Shown here piece by piece: positions 33,911 to 42,916 of a DNA stretch of 64,000 nt. Made by a program: the position numbers and the translations under genes. This DNA is from SHLQ01 sp033344795 (lineage in GTDB: Bacteria > Actinomycetota > Acidimicrobiia > Acidimicrobiales > SHLQ01). Each line of letters opens with the position of its first letter. The first letter of the stretch is position 1. The DNA lies in contig JAWPMS010000001.1 in NCBI GenBank assembly GCA_033344795.1, positions 2,294,001 through 2,358,000 of the forward strand, written 5' to 3'. The notes below the pieces were generated by a model. The model saw only the letters and a list, made by a program, of their open reading frames with translations, ran no database searches and had not been told where the DNA came from.

Positions 33911-34438
33911 ATGCGCTCTGACCATGCTCCGACCCCGGATGGCGTGGAGGCGGCCTTTGCCGAGGTGGCAGAGCGTCGGGCTGCCGATGCTGCGCACGAG
34001 CGCGCCTCGAAGACTTTGTGGCTTGCTCACCACTGGCCCCATCGCTACGAGCGGTGTGCGGTCATCGCAGGACGTCATGTCTGTCGAAGGTGCCTCTGGT
34101 TCTATTCGATCTCACTTGTCACGCTTCTCGTGGCGGCGTTCGGGATCGGTCCATGGCCAGCCTCGTGGGACGGGACCATGGTCTGGGTGCTCTCGATCCC
34201 GGCCACCGTCGAATTCATCGGCGGTGAGGTCGGGTGGTGGCGGTACGACGCACGACGCCAGGTCGTGGTGACCAGCGTGCTCGGACTCGCAGTCGGCAGA
34301 GGGTTCCACGCCGAACTGACCAATCCGGGAAGTTGGACGTTCTGGGGGCCGACGCTCGTCCTTGGCACGCTGTGGTTCGTGGTCGCGGCCGTGTCCTGGA
34401 TGATGGGCCGAGGACAGTATCGAGAGACCGTGCAGTAA
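33911..34438 (+). CDS. DUF2085-like multi-pass membrane protein
   Basis: A 175-residue protein. A cytoplasmic N-terminus rich in Ala/Glu precedes HRYERCAVIAGRHVCRRCLW, a Cys-His cluster of the kind found in DUF2085 (Cys-x(9)-Cys-x2-Cys), then about four hydrophobic segments. Assignment rests on that cluster and topology and is tentative. Convergent with carD, with a shared hairpin terminator between. Confidence 0.72.
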   Translation: MRSDHAPTPDGVEAAFAEVAERRAADAAHERASKTLWLAHHWPHRYERCAVIAGRHVCRRCLWFYSISLVTLLVAAFGIGPWPASWDGTMVWVLSIPATVEFIGGEVGWWRYDARRQVVVTSVLGLAVGRGFHAELTNPGSWTFWGPTLVLGTLWFVVAAVSWMMGRGQYRETVQ

Positions 34439-34441
34439 CGA

Positions 34442-34471
34442 CGAAACCCGTGCACGAATGCACGGGTTTCG
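34442..34471. terminator. Bidirectional hairpin terminator
   Basis: Perfect 13-bp inverted repeat CGAAACCCGTGCA / TGCACGGGTTTCG with CGAA loop between the convergent DUF2085-like and carD genes. No long T-run follows, but the AAA/TTT at the stem base and position suit a shared terminator. Confidence 0.75.
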
Positions 34472-34498
34472 CAGAACTCTGTGGTTACCGGAACGAGA

Positions 34499-34975
34499 TC
34501 AGGTGAGGGCGCCTTCGACCCGAGAGGTCGCTTCCTCTTCGGTGATCTCAAGCGCAAAGCTCAGTTCGCTCACGAGCACGTTGCGCGCTTCGGTGAACAG
34601 CGACTTCTCACCAGCGGAGAGGCCCTTGTCGGCCTCACGAAGGGCGAGGTTTCGAACGACCTCGGCGACCTGGTAGACGTCGCCAGACTTCAGCTTCTCC
34701 TGATGGTTCTTGAATCGACGACTCCAGTTCGGAGGTTCGCGGATGCCACGCTTCTCGAGCACCTCGAAGAGGTCTTCGACATCTTCGGTGCTGATCGGCC
34801 AACGCATGCCGACTTCTTCGACCTTGTCGACGGGCACCGAGAGCGTCATCTCGCCGTGGGCCATCTCGAGAACGAGGTACTCGGTCTTCTCCCCGAAGGC
34901 CTTGCGGACCTCCTTCTTCGTCACAATGGCTGCGCCATGGTGGGGGTAGACGACACGGTCACCAACATCAAACAT
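34499..34975 (-). CDS. carD: CarD-family transcription regulator
   Basis: Binds RNA polymerase beta subunit and stabilises open complexes, as in mycobacteria. About 158 residues: MFDVGDRVVYPHHGAAIVTK is the Tudor-like RNAP-interaction domain; NLALREADKGLSAGEK and FTEARNVLVSELSFALEIT are in the helical DNA-binding domain. The ATG at 34973-34975 is the family start; longer in-frame readings upstream are rejected. Essential in mycobacteria. Confidence 0.95.
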   Translation of the reverse strand: MFDVGDRVVYPHHGAAIVTKKEVRKAFGEKTEYLVLEMAHGEMTLSVPVDKVEEVGMRWPISTEDVEDLFEVLEKRGIREPPNWSRRFKNHQEKLKSGDVYQVAEVVRNLALREADKGLSAGEKSLFTEARNVLVSELSFALEITEEEATSRVEGALT

Positions 34976-35097
34976 GCAACAAGACCTCAGCGGCAGTACA
35001 GGGCGGACAACTCCCAAGGATGCCACTTTCACCAGCAAACACCAATGCAGGCGCTGTGATTCTTTGTTCAGGTGACGGGGAACACGCCGTGTTGGGG

Positions 35098-36399
35098 TCA
35101 GTTGACCTGCAGCGTTGCCCGCGTTCGGTCGCCCGACGCCTGTAAAACAGCGGGATCGAGGTCCACACCGACCGCAGGCGGGTTGTCGGTACTGATTATC
35201 TTCCACGTCCCGCCAACGTCGACCCAGGTTGGATTCGCGATGACCTCGGTCACCTTGAGTGCTCCGTCGCTGTCGCGTTCGACCACAAAGTCCAGAAGGA
35301 CACCGTCCTGGCTGTCGAGGGTGCAATCGTTGGGACACTCGGCGACGTCCTTGGCTTGGTTCGAAAGGAGGTTGCCGAGTCCGTAGGCGATGTACTTTCC
35401 GTCGATCTCCTCTACCCGTTGCGGGACATGAGCATGATGCCCGATGATCAGATCGATGTCGGGTGACGACAAGAGACGTGGTCCGAGGTCGCTCTGCTGC
35501 TCGTTGAGGTCGTTCTGGAACTCCGTCCCCCAGTGCATGCTCACGATCGTGAACTCACTGCCGTCGGCTCGATGCCGGGCAGCGTCAGCGAGAATCTTCT
35601 GCTCATCGATCAGCGCGACACGGTCCTGGGGTACACCGCCATTGTCGAGATCTGGGTTGTTGTGCCCGTAGGTGTAGCTGAGGTGACCGACGGTGTTGCC
35701 GAGAACATCGAATTGCCAGTTGTTCGCCGCTTCCTCAGGTGTATTCGCGATTCCGACGTGAGGGAGCTCGACCGCCTTCAGTTGCGCAATCGTCGAGAGC
35801 ACGCTCGACTCGCCCGAATCCCAGGCGTGGTTCGACGCGACCGAGCACGAATCGAAGCCGGCGGCCTTGATCGCCGCAGGAAGCTCCATAGGAGCGCGAA
35901 ACGCCGCTGCGGCAAACGACAGGTCGTCGTTCGTGGAGGAGATGGGCACCTCGAGGTGGCAAATGGCGAAGTCGCGGCTCGAGATCAGGCTCTGCACTGG
36001 TGCAAAGAGTGGAGAGAAGTCGTAGCTGTTGTCGCCTGTTTGTGCTGCTTCGCCGACACGTCCATGGATGATGATGTCGCCAGATGCAGAGATGGTGAAC
36101 CGGTCAGCTCGCGTGTCGGTTTCGCCCGCCACATTCGTCGACAGCGATCCGGCGCCAGTCGTCGCGTCCTCGTCCGAGGTGACATCGACGGACGATCCGT
36201 CGTCGTTCACAGATGCAACGTCGGCATCGTCGCTGCCAAGCGAGGACACGAGGCCCAACAACCCGACTGCGATCAGCGCGAGGCCGAGATACCAGCTGAT
36301 CCGCTCGATTCGGGGATCGCCGCGCCGTCTGCGGGCGCTCGCCGACGGTGCCCGATTCGGCTGCGGGCGTGGGGGAGTGTGATCGGTCGACTCGGTCAT
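35098..36399 (-). CDS. CapA-family (poly-gamma-glutamate synthesis-like) protein
   Basis: A 433-residue membrane-anchored protein. One helix near residues 37-55 (YLGLALIAVGLLGLVSSLG) and an Asp/Thr-rich linker precede a metallophosphatase-like CapA domain: FTISASGDIIIHGRVGEAAQ, CHLEVPISSTND, SCSVASNHAWDSGESSVLST, VSMHWGTEFQND and IIGHHAHVPQRVEEIDGKYI. All family ligands appear present. Its ATG overlaps the amidohydrolase gene's end by 4 bases on the upstream side, so the two are coupled. Probably a cell-surface hydrolase; substrate unknown. Confidence 0.88.
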   Translation of the reverse strand: MTESTDHTPPRPQPNRAPSASARRRRGDPRIERISWYLGLALIAVGLLGLVSSLGSDDADVASVNDDGSSVDVTSDEDATTGAGSLSTNVAGETDTRADRFTISASGDIIIHGRVGEAAQTGDNSYDFSPLFAPVQSLISSRDFAICHLEVPISSTNDDLSFAAAAFRAPMELPAAIKAAGFDSCSVASNHAWDSGESSVLSTIAQLKAVELPHVGIANTPEEAANNWQFDVLGNTVGHLSYTYGHNNPDLDNGGVPQDRVALIDEQKILADAARHRADGSEFTIVSMHWGTEFQNDLNEQQSDLGPRLLSSPDIDLIIGHHAHVPQRVEEIDGKYIAYGLGNLLSNQAKDVAECPNDCTLDSQDGVLLDFVVERDSDGALKVTEVIANPTWVDVGGTWKIISTDNPPAVGVDLDPAVLQASGDRTRATLQVN

Positions 36400-38093
36400 G
36401 CTCGATCAGACCGAATGGCGATGCCTGGCAACGCCGACGTGATGTTGCCCTCCGGATTGCGGACCTCGGTTCCGTTCACGAACACATACTTCACGCCCAC
36501 CGACTCGACGGCGGGGTTCTCGATGCTCGATCGGTCGGCGATCGTCAGCGGATCGAAGGCCGTGATGTCGGCATCGGCACCGATCTGCAGTCGACCCTTC
36601 CGAGCCATCATGGGAGAGCTGATTTCGAGAAGTTTCGTTGGTCGGATCGTCATCATCGCGAGAGCTTCGGCAAGCGAAACAAGCCCTTTGTTTCGCGAGT
36701 ACTCGGCGATCGTTCGGCTGAAGCACCCCGTCGACCTCGGGTGGTTGTTGTGGGGTCGTTCCAGGATCGCATCGGAGCCGATCATCATGAACGGAGCCTG
36801 CATGCCCAGGTCGATGTCACCGGGTGGGATGGCGAACGCGGCGGTGAGCATGTTGGCATCGAGCGCTTCGGCGAAGGTCGCCTCGGTGAGCCGCTCGTTC
36901 GAACCAGCCACTTGGAGATCGTCGAAGGAGATGCCGAACTTCTCCTGCCAGTCCTGAAACCGAGCGGACCCCAGCGTGGTTGCCCAGAACTCGTAGGGAT
37001 ACATGCAGGTCGTCATGCGAAGACCTTCAGCAATCGCAGATTCGACCTCCTCGAGTGCGTCGGCCATTCGGCCTGTGCCCCCGGTCGAGTTCACGTGTTC
37101 GATGTGGACGTGGCATCCGGTCTCACGTGCGACCTCGACGAGTTCGGCGGTCGCATCGGACTGGAGCCCGGGAGCCAAGTTGTCCGAGAAACGGGCGTGC
37201 ACACAAAGTGGAACGTCGAGGCGCGCAGCGATGACGCCCATGTCCATCAACTCGGTCGGACTCACGCCGGGGGCGTATTCGGGTTGCACATGAATGCCCA
37301 GATAACCGGCTCGGACCTGTGCCTCGACCTGCGTCGAAATGTCGACGATGCCAGATCCGTCTGCGGTGTCGAAGGGGAGGAATCCGAGGTTTTCTCGAAT
37401 CTCGCTGTTGTGCACCGCACCGCCGAAGTTGATCGGGACTCCGGTGGTCGACCACTCGTCATAGAACTCGGTGGCATCGAACCGAAGGCCGTGCATGCCG
37501 ACGTTCGTCGTCACTCCATCGGCCACCTTCCACCATTCGCCATATCCATTTGGCGAGTACGACAACATGTCGACGAAGCCAGGCGACACGACGAGATCGG
37601 CCGCGGGAATCTCTCGGTTGGCCGCGATCGGCTGGTCGGAAATCTCGACGATGGTGGTCCCAACGAAGGCCAGGTTGCCGATGCGATCAAAGCCAGACTC
37701 GGGGTCGATGATGCGAGCACCGTTGAACACGACGTCAGCCGTCTGACCGGGAGCCAAACGCTTCGATGCATCGAGCACTGGCGCCTCGAAGGCTCCTTCG
37801 GTCTGAGGTCTGTCGCCCGCTGAGGTGATCGGTGACTCGCTGCCAGTGTCGCCGTCTACCGCATCTACATCACCGGCTTGATCGGGTGACGGGGCCGCGC
37901 TGCCAGTTGACACCGTCGATGGGTCGGGCGTGTCCAGATATCGCGCGCCAGCCGCGGCGACGACGCCGAACCCGAGGCCGAACACGATCTTTCGCCGATC
38001 GACGACGGGATTCTCAGGGTCGGTCGTGCGGCGTGGATCGGGGCCGGGAATCGGGCGCTTCGCGGGGCGCTTGTTCTGAGGCGTATCCGACAC
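36396..38093 (-). CDS. Amidohydrolase (N-acyl-D-amino-acid deacylase family) lacking the HxH motif
   Basis: A 565-residue exported protein. Twin-arginine-like VDRRKIVFGLGFGVVAAAG near residue 34, then an acidic linker. The amidohydrolase domain starts near residue 120 (VVFNGARIIDPESGFDRIG). Retained signatures are CHVHIEHVNSTGG, MIGSDAI and HPRSTGCFSRT, as in D-aminoacylases. The usual first-strand PGFIDxHxH reads SPGFVDMLSYSPNG, so both metal-binding histidines are replaced. Either metal binding is altered or the protein is non-catalytic. Coupled to capA by a 4-base overlap. Confidence 0.82.
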   Translation of the reverse strand: MSDTPQNKRPAKRPIPGPDPRRTTDPENPVVDRRKIVFGLGFGVVAAAGARYLDTPDPSTVSTGSAAPSPDQAGDVDAVDGDTGSESPITSAGDRPQTEGAFEAPVLDASKRLAPGQTADVVFNGARIIDPESGFDRIGNLAFVGTTIVEISDQPIAANREIPAADLVVSPGFVDMLSYSPNGYGEWWKVADGVTTNVGMHGLRFDATEFYDEWSTTGVPINFGGAVHNSEIRENLGFLPFDTADGSGIVDISTQVEAQVRAGYLGIHVQPEYAPGVSPTELMDMGVIAARLDVPLCVHARFSDNLAPGLQSDATAELVEVARETGCHVHIEHVNSTGGTGRMADALEEVESAIAEGLRMTTCMYPYEFWATTLGSARFQDWQEKFGISFDDLQVAGSNERLTEATFAEALDANMLTAAFAIPPGDIDLGMQAPFMMIGSDAILERPHNNHPRSTGCFSRTIAEYSRNKGLVSLAEALAMMTIRPTKLLEISSPMMARKGRLQIGADADITAFDPLTIADRSSIENPAVESVGVKYVFVNGTEVRNPEGNITSALPGIAIRSDRA

Positions 38094-38141
38094 GGCCAGA
38101 ATCGTATCGGCCAGCCGTCGCCCAGCACTGTCACAGCCGTC

Positions 38142-38534
38142 TCACATCACGGGACGAAACAATTCGATGCACGCGTCGTGAAGCGTGCCGCGCACGAGCC
38201 GAAGGGCTCGACGCCGGCCACACGGCTCATCGAGCTCGGTGGCCGACGCTCCGAATCGATCGACGGCGTGGGCAACGGTGCCCCGGCCGACGCGGCAGTC
38301 GATCTCGGCTGTGGGTGCCACGACGACCAAGACATCCCAACGGTCGGGGGCGGCGAGATCGGCCAGGTCGTCGATTGGGTGCTCGTCGTCGAGTTCGACG
38401 GGGTGGAAGTGAACCTTGGCGTCGCCGAGGACGACGCCGATGAGCATCGGTGGGCCGTCGCCAAAGGTATCGAGGCACCAGTTGGCCAGGGGCTGAAGCA
38501 GCGCGGCGTACGCGGACAAGGGGCAAGGAGACAT
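38142..38534 (-). CDS. Hypothetical protein
   Basis: A 130-residue soluble acidic protein; VVLGDAKVHFHPVELDDEHP and WDVLVVVAPTAEIDCRVGRG look like strands of a compact fold. No family recognised. It lies 48 bases upstream of the amidohydrolase gene, same strand, and is divergent from alaX. GC and codon use match the neighbours. Confidence 0.6.
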   Translation of the reverse strand: MSPCPLSAYAALLQPLANWCLDTFGDGPPMLIGVVLGDAKVHFHPVELDDEHPIDDLADLAAPDRWDVLVVVAPTAEIDCRVGRGTVAHAVDRFGASATELDEPCGRRRALRLVRGTLHDACIELFRPVM

Positions 38535-38628
38535 CGCAGTGAACCTGGTGGTCGGAAGGAAGGCTGCGACAAGCCGCTGCGAGACAGGATCAGTATTGCA
38601 GTGCCCTGTGACGGACTACGTTCTGACC

Positions 38629-39348
38629 ATGACCGAGCTCGTGTATCTCCAAGACGCCTTTCTCCAGGAACTCGAATCCACCGTGGTCTCCGTCGACGAT
38701 GAGTCGCGAAGCATCGTGCTCGACCGCACAATCTTCTACGTCACGGGTGGTGGGCAACCCCACGACACCGGATCTCTCGGCTGGGCCGGTGGCTCGGCGG
38801 CCGTGATCGACGTTCGAAAGCGGGATGGCGAAGTGCGCCATGTCCTCGCCGATAGTGACGACCTTCCGGCCGTGGGTGATGTGGTGACGGGGACCATCGA
38901 TTGGGGTCGACGCCACGAACTCATGCGGACCCACACCGCAATGCACATCTTGTGTGGGGTGATCTGGAACGAATACGGGACTGCCGTCACCGGCGGAAAC
39001 ATGGAACCGCTGAAGGGTCGAATGGACTTCGAGTTCGACCCGCTTCCCGACGGTTTTGCCGAACGGGTGAGCGAACTGGTCAACGCAGAGATCGCCGCCG
39101 ACCGTCCGATCGAGGTGTCGGTCCTCCCACGCGACACCGCTCTTGAAGACGCCGATCTGATTCGAACGAAGGTGAACCTCATTCCCGAGTTCGTTACCGA
39201 AATCCGCGTCATCGACATCGTGGGTCTCGACAAACAAGCCGATGGAGGCACTCACGTTGCCTCAACGGGCGAAGTCGGCACGTTCGCAATCACCAAGACC
39301 GAGAGCAAAGGCAAAGGAAACAAGCGGATTCGCATCGAGCTGTCGTGA
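38629..39348 (+). CDS. alaX: AlaX-like alanyl-tRNA editing protein
   Basis: Free-standing editing domain that hydrolyses Ser- or Gly-tRNA-Ala, about 239 residues. TIFYVTGGGQPHDTG near residue 30 and the zinc motif HTAMHILC (HxxxH) near residue 105 are clear. The second zinc site, normally CxGTH, reads ADGGTHVASTGE, with Asp in place of Cys. The ATG at 38629 follows the normal family N-terminus; upstream in-frame starts lie over the divergent gene. Stop overlaps the next gene's start. Confidence 0.9.
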   Translation: MTELVYLQDAFLQELESTVVSVDDESRSIVLDRTIFYVTGGGQPHDTGSLGWAGGSAAVIDVRKRDGEVRHVLADSDDLPAVGDVVTGTIDWGRRHELMRTHTAMHILCGVIWNEYGTAVTGGNMEPLKGRMDFEFDPLPDGFAERVSELVNAEIAADRPIEVSVLPRDTALEDADLIRTKVNLIPEFVTEIRVIDIVGLDKQADGGTHVASTGEVGTFAITKTESKGKGNKRIRIELS

Positions 39349-39824
39349 TGCGCGAGGTCGAGACATCCGACGGCGAAGTGTGGGAGTGCTTCGTTGAATG
39401 GGAAGGGCGGCGGGCGCTGCACTCGAGTGCTCGGTACCTGAGAAAGACCCGCGAGGCCCGTGCTCGCCGCAAGGCGGAGGGTCGAAGCATGGACATCGCC
39501 GACGGGTGCGATCCGTTTGTTGGCATCGACGGTTTTGTCGCCATTGTGGTCTTGATCGCCGTGGTGGTGTTGCTCGTCGCCATTGGGCCCGAGTTCATCG
39601 CCGTGCTGTTTGGGGTCGTGGAACTCGGAGCGGTCTTGTTGCTGGCGGCCATCGGGTTTGCACGCGAACTCTGCGTATCGGTGGCTGGCAAGGCTGGTCG
39701 TGCTCGCCGCCGCCATCGCCTCGATCGCAATCCTGATCGCCCGCTCCACGTAGCTTCTCTGGGCTTCGCCCTCCAGGGCTCACAAGCTGTCGAACGAGGC
39801 GGAAGCGTCGCGCCCAAGGGGTGA
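39345..39824 (+). CDS. Hypothetical membrane protein
   Basis: A 159-residue protein with two adjacent transmembrane helices (FVAIVVLIAVVVLLVAIGPE and AVLFGVVELGAVLLLAAIGF) near residues 63-105. The cytoplasmic N-terminus is Arg-rich (KTREARARRKAEGR). Start GTG 39345 or ATG 39348 overlaps the alaX stop. The C-terminal 40 residues are low in structure. No family recognised. Confidence 0.62.
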   Translation: MMREVETSDGEVWECFVEWEGRRALHSSARYLRKTREARARRKAEGRSMDIADGCDPFVGIDGFVAIVVLIAVVVLLVAIGPEFIAVLFGVVELGAVLLLAAIGFARELCVSVAGKAGRARRRHRLDRNPDRPLHVASLGFALQGSQAVERGGSVAPKG

Positions 39825-39842
39825 GCGAGACGTCTTCTAGCA

Positions 39843-40763
39843 TTGGGCTCCATGGGCGGCGGCTACAACAGCGATCGGCCGGGTTTGCTGGCCTGGTTGG
39901 GTGCGACGATTCTGACCGTGGGTGGAATATTGACAGCGCTGCTCTTCGCCTGGGTCGCCCTTGGGGTCTTTCTTGTAGGCGAGCGTGACGAGGACTTTCG
40001 CGAGAGCAGCGATCCTCGAATCGGTCTGGCAGTGGACGACGTCCTGACCCCCGACGTACCCCGGGAGACAGTGCGCGTGGTCTCGACGCCACGTCAGACT
40101 CCGGACGTTGTCGAGGTCGTCCTTGACCTCGCCGACGCCACCGAAGTCTTCCTTGTGTACCCACCCTTGCAGGGCGGTCGCCCTGCAAGTGCGGCCGACA
40201 CATCGTCGCTACTCGCGTTCAACAACGCGGGGCCGCTTGGGGTCGAGCGGGGAGTGCCATTCGCCGTCCCCGTCGACGAGTGCAGCGCCTCGTGCAGCTT
40301 GACGATGCGTCTCGTCGATGCGCGAGGTGTGCACTTTTTCACCGACGGCCTCCTAGAAGTCGCTGAGGAGCTGGTTGCTCGCGTACCGACGCAGACAGTC
40401 CTCGAGTTACCCCTCGACGCGCCCATCACACGTGACGAGTCGCTGCGCTTCGATGTATGTGTGAACGGCGTCAAACTTGTTGAGGAACATGACGGTCTCG
40501 GTCGGTTCGTCACCATCCAGCAGCGCGGGGGAAAGGACCAAATCGCGCCGAATCAGATTGGTATGGGACAAGCGCCCGCCGAGTCGCTCCACCGTTCCGC
40601 TTCAGAGCGTTGTCAGGCGATGTTTCGCGTGGAAGGCAGCTGGGGCGACTGGCACAATGACGATGCGGTGTATGACGAGATTGTGCTGAACGTCATCCAC
40701 TGGGGTGTTACCGAACTCGACGACCAGAGCGCCGTCATCGCGTCCGTTGAGATCGTCGAATAG
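39843..40763 (+). CDS. Membrane-anchored hypothetical protein
   Basis: A 306-residue protein with one N-terminal helix (WLGATILTVGGILTALLFAWVALGVFL, positions about 18-45; two halves given together as hydrophobic) and a large outer domain. Two cysteines in DECSASCSLTMR probably pair. VDARGVHFFTDG and ITRDESLRFDVCVNGVKL have strand patterns but no known motif. Its TAG stop is also the first base of the 66-bp repeats. Function unknown. Confidence 0.65.
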   Translation: MGSMGGGYNSDRPGLLAWLGATILTVGGILTALLFAWVALGVFLVGERDEDFRESSDPRIGLAVDDVLTPDVPRETVRVVSTPRQTPDVVEVVLDLADATEVFLVYPPLQGGRPASAADTSSLLAFNNAGPLGVERGVPFAVPVDECSASCSLTMRLVDARGVHFFTDGLLEVAEELVARVPTQTVLELPLDAPITRDESLRFDVCVNGVKLVEEHDGLGRFVTIQQRGGKDQIAPNQIGMGQAPAESLHRSASERCQAMFRVEGSWGDWHNDDAVYDEIVLNVIHWGVTELDDQSAVIASVEIVE

Positions 40764-40946
40764 CGACCGTGTCGGCTGCGCCAGATGTCGGGTGGAAGTC
40801 CTGACGTGTTGGGAGCGAAGCTCGCGTAGCGACGACGTCGGCTGCGTCGGATGTCGGGTGGAAGTCCTGACGTGTTGGGAGCGAAGCTCGCGTAGCGACG
40901 ACGTCGGCTGCGTCGGATGTCGGGTGGAAGTCCCGACGTGAAATTG
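40761..40946 (+). repeat. 66-bp tandem direct repeat, 2.8 copies
   Basis: Units begin with TAGCGAC at 40761, 40827 and 40893, exactly 66 bases apart; the third is cut after about 54 bases. Units two and three are nearly identical to each other; the first differs at a few positions. Each contains GAGC GAA GCTC and GTCGGG(7)CCTGAC hairpins; in the third copy the latter becomes perfect (CCCGAC). A partial related sequence (GAGGCTCGCGTAGCGA) recurs near 41090-41106. Confidence 0.9.
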
Positions 40947-41275
40947 ACGGCGCGCGGTCGAGCGGCCACTCTCAGGGAGTCGCGCGTACGTTCGATCTTC
41001 AACTTGTGGGCACTTCCGGCCCGCATCAGCGGTTGATGGCAGAGCGGACGTGCGTCGCAATCAAAACTGACACCCGTCTCCTTGGGAGAGCGAGGCTCGC
41101 GTAGCGATCATGCGCTCCTCCGAGGTCGTCGACCGGAAGTGTCGACAAGAGCACTGTCACACCCCATCCCTAAGTTGATCCTCAGCAGTTCGTAGCATGT
41201 CCCCGAGCGGTCGGAGACTGGTACCAACGCCAGAGGACCCCCACATCTACAAGTCCATCTCCGAAAGGCCCACTC
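40947..41275. other. Gene-free stretch upstream of the methyltransferase
   Basis: About 330 bases with no credible ORF. It contains one partial relative of the 66-bp repeat near 41085-41110 and presumably the promoter of the methyltransferase operon; no clear -35/-10 pair stands out. Confidence 0.6.
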
Positions 41276-42916
41276 GTGGACCCCATCGCTCAAACAACAG
41301 AATCTCCGACCGCTCCCGACGCGGGAGTGTCGAGCCTCCGAAAGGGGGCCACGTCGACGCAGGCGTTCGGTGCCGGCCGTCGAGAGAGCCACGACGCCAG
41401 CGAGTTCTACGCTCGGTTTACGCCGCCGGTCGTCTCCGACGACGAGACGGTCAACGTCTTGCCGTCGCTCGAGTCCGTCGGCCTGCGCGATTGGTGTGTC
41501 CACGGCGACGCCCGAGACATGTCGGTCGTGCCTGACAACTCGGTCGCTCTTGTCGCCACGTCGCCGCCGTACTTCGTGGGCAAGGAATACGAGCAGGCCG
41601 TCGTGGGCGATCGCGACCGGCTTCCCGCCATTCCGACGACCTATCTCGACTATCTCCAGATGTTGCGCGATGTGTTCGCCGAGTGTCTCCGCGTACTCGA
41701 GCCGGGCGGCCGCATGGCGATCAACGTCGCCAATCTCGGTCGGAAGCCCTACCGCAGCCTCTCTGCTGACGTGATCAACATCTTGCAGGATGATCTCGGC
41801 ATGTTGCTCCGTGGCGAGATCATTTGGCACAAGGCCGAGGGAGCCACCGGTTCGCTCGCCTGGGGCTCCTACCGTTCGGCCACGAACCCCGTGCTCCGTG
41901 ACATCACCGAACGGGTGATCATCGCGAGCAAGGGTCGCTTCGACCGGGCGCAAAAGCCTGCCAAGCGCGAAGGTGTCGGGCTGCCCCACAAGAGCAGCGT
42001 CAGCGCCGACGAGTTCATGGAGGCCACGCTCGACGTCTGGCGCATCGACCCCGAGAGCGCTCGTCGCGTCGGGCACCCCGCACCGTTCCCGGTCGAATTG
42101 CCTCGCCGACTGATCGACCTCTACACCTTCGAAGGTGACGTGGTCCTCGATCCCTTTCTCGGATCGGGCTCGACGGTCGTTGCGGCGGAACGAACCGCCC
42201 GCACCGGGATCGGCTTCGATCTCGACCCCAACTATGTCGAACTGGCCCGTGAACGGGTCACCGCCGAGCAGGCCCGTCGACGCCACCGGCCTGTCGAATC
42301 ACAAGGAGATGAACCATTGCCAACGCTTCAGGTTCCCGAAAACATCGACGAACGAGTCGAACACTTTCAGGCCCGCGCCACCAAAGAGGGCAAGAAGGCC
42401 CAAGACCTCGCCAAAGAGGTGCTCTTGGAGGCCGGCTTCGAGATCATTGCCGAGAAGGTGAAGGTCAAGGGCACGGGTCTCCAACTCAATTTCGAGATCG
42501 CCGATCAGGCGGGCGAGTTCCGCTACTACGTCGACATGTCGGGCGCCTTCACCAGCAGCCGTCCCGGCCTCATGCGCACCGACACGCTGTGGAAGATGCT
42601 CGGTCGAGCGAACGTGCTCAAGACCACCCATCCCGACACACGTTTGCTTGTCCTCACCTCGCACCTGCCGCGACCCGGCAGCGAGGGCGACCGGGCGATG
42701 CGTGCGGTTGGACCATGGGCGCTCTTCGACGCGATCGAGATCTTCGACGATCCCCACGATGGTGAGTTCGACTTCGACACCGACGGTGCCGCCGCCGGAA
42801 CGGCGGTTGGTGTCCAGCGTCTCCGCCGGTACGCCGCGCAAGGAGCAACGGAACCACTACCTGGGTTCTGGTCCGAGGCCGACATCAACGCTCGCTTCAG
42901 CACTCGGGGAGCATGA
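41276..42916 (+). CDS. Site-specific DNA methyltransferase with C-terminal extension
   Basis: A 546-residue amino-methyltransferase. Motif IV TSPPYFVGKEYE is near residue 95; the SAM-binding region comes late (VLDPFLGSGSTVVAAERTAR near residue 290), i.e. beta-class order. TSPPY is more common in N4-cytosine enzymes, but target base is uncertain. Residues about 345-546 form an extra domain; LNFEIADQAGEFRYYVDMSG and RLLVLTSHLPRPGSEGDR could be a nuclease-like (PD-(D/E)xK-type) fold, not proven. GTG start. Stop overlaps the next gene by 4 bases. Confidence 0.9.
   Translation: MDPIAQTTESPTAPDAGVSSLRKGATSTQAFGAGRRESHDASEFYARFTPPVVSDDETVNVLPSLESVGLRDWCVHGDARDMSVVPDNSVALVATSPPYFVGKEYEQAVVGDRDRLPAIPTTYLDYLQMLRDVFAECLRVLEPGGRMAINVANLGRKPYRSLSADVINILQDDLGMLLRGEIIWHKAEGATGSLAWGSYRSATNPVLRDITERVIIASKGRFDRAQKPAKREGVGLPHKSSVSADEFMEATLDVWRIDPESARRVGHPAPFPVELPRRLIDLYTFEGDVVLDPFLGSGSTVVAAERTARTGIGFDLDPNYVELARERVTAEQARRRHRPVESQGDEPLPTLQVPENIDERVEHFQARATKEGKKAQDLAKEVLLEAGFEIIAEKVKVKGTGLQLNFEIADQAGEFRYYVDMSGAFTSSRPGLMRTDTLWKMLGRANVLKTTHPDTRLLVLTSHLPRPGSEGDRAMRAVGPWALFDAIEIFDDPHDGEFDFDTDGAAAGTAVGVQRLRRYAAQGATEPLPGFWSEADINARFSTRGA

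Noticed and set aside
35533..36957. Plus-strand ORF of 474 codons
   Set aside because: Antisense to capA and the amidohydrolase, both well supported by motifs.
36348..37823. Plus-strand ORF of 491 codons
   Set aside because: Lies antisense to the amidohydrolase; the protein is rich in Arg, Val, Asp and Gly without any domain.
40602..41060. Minus-strand ORF encoding a 22-residue repeat protein
   Set aside because: It is the antisense translation of the 66-bp DNA repeat (66 is a multiple of three) and overlaps a better gene; no ribosome binding site or homologous style.
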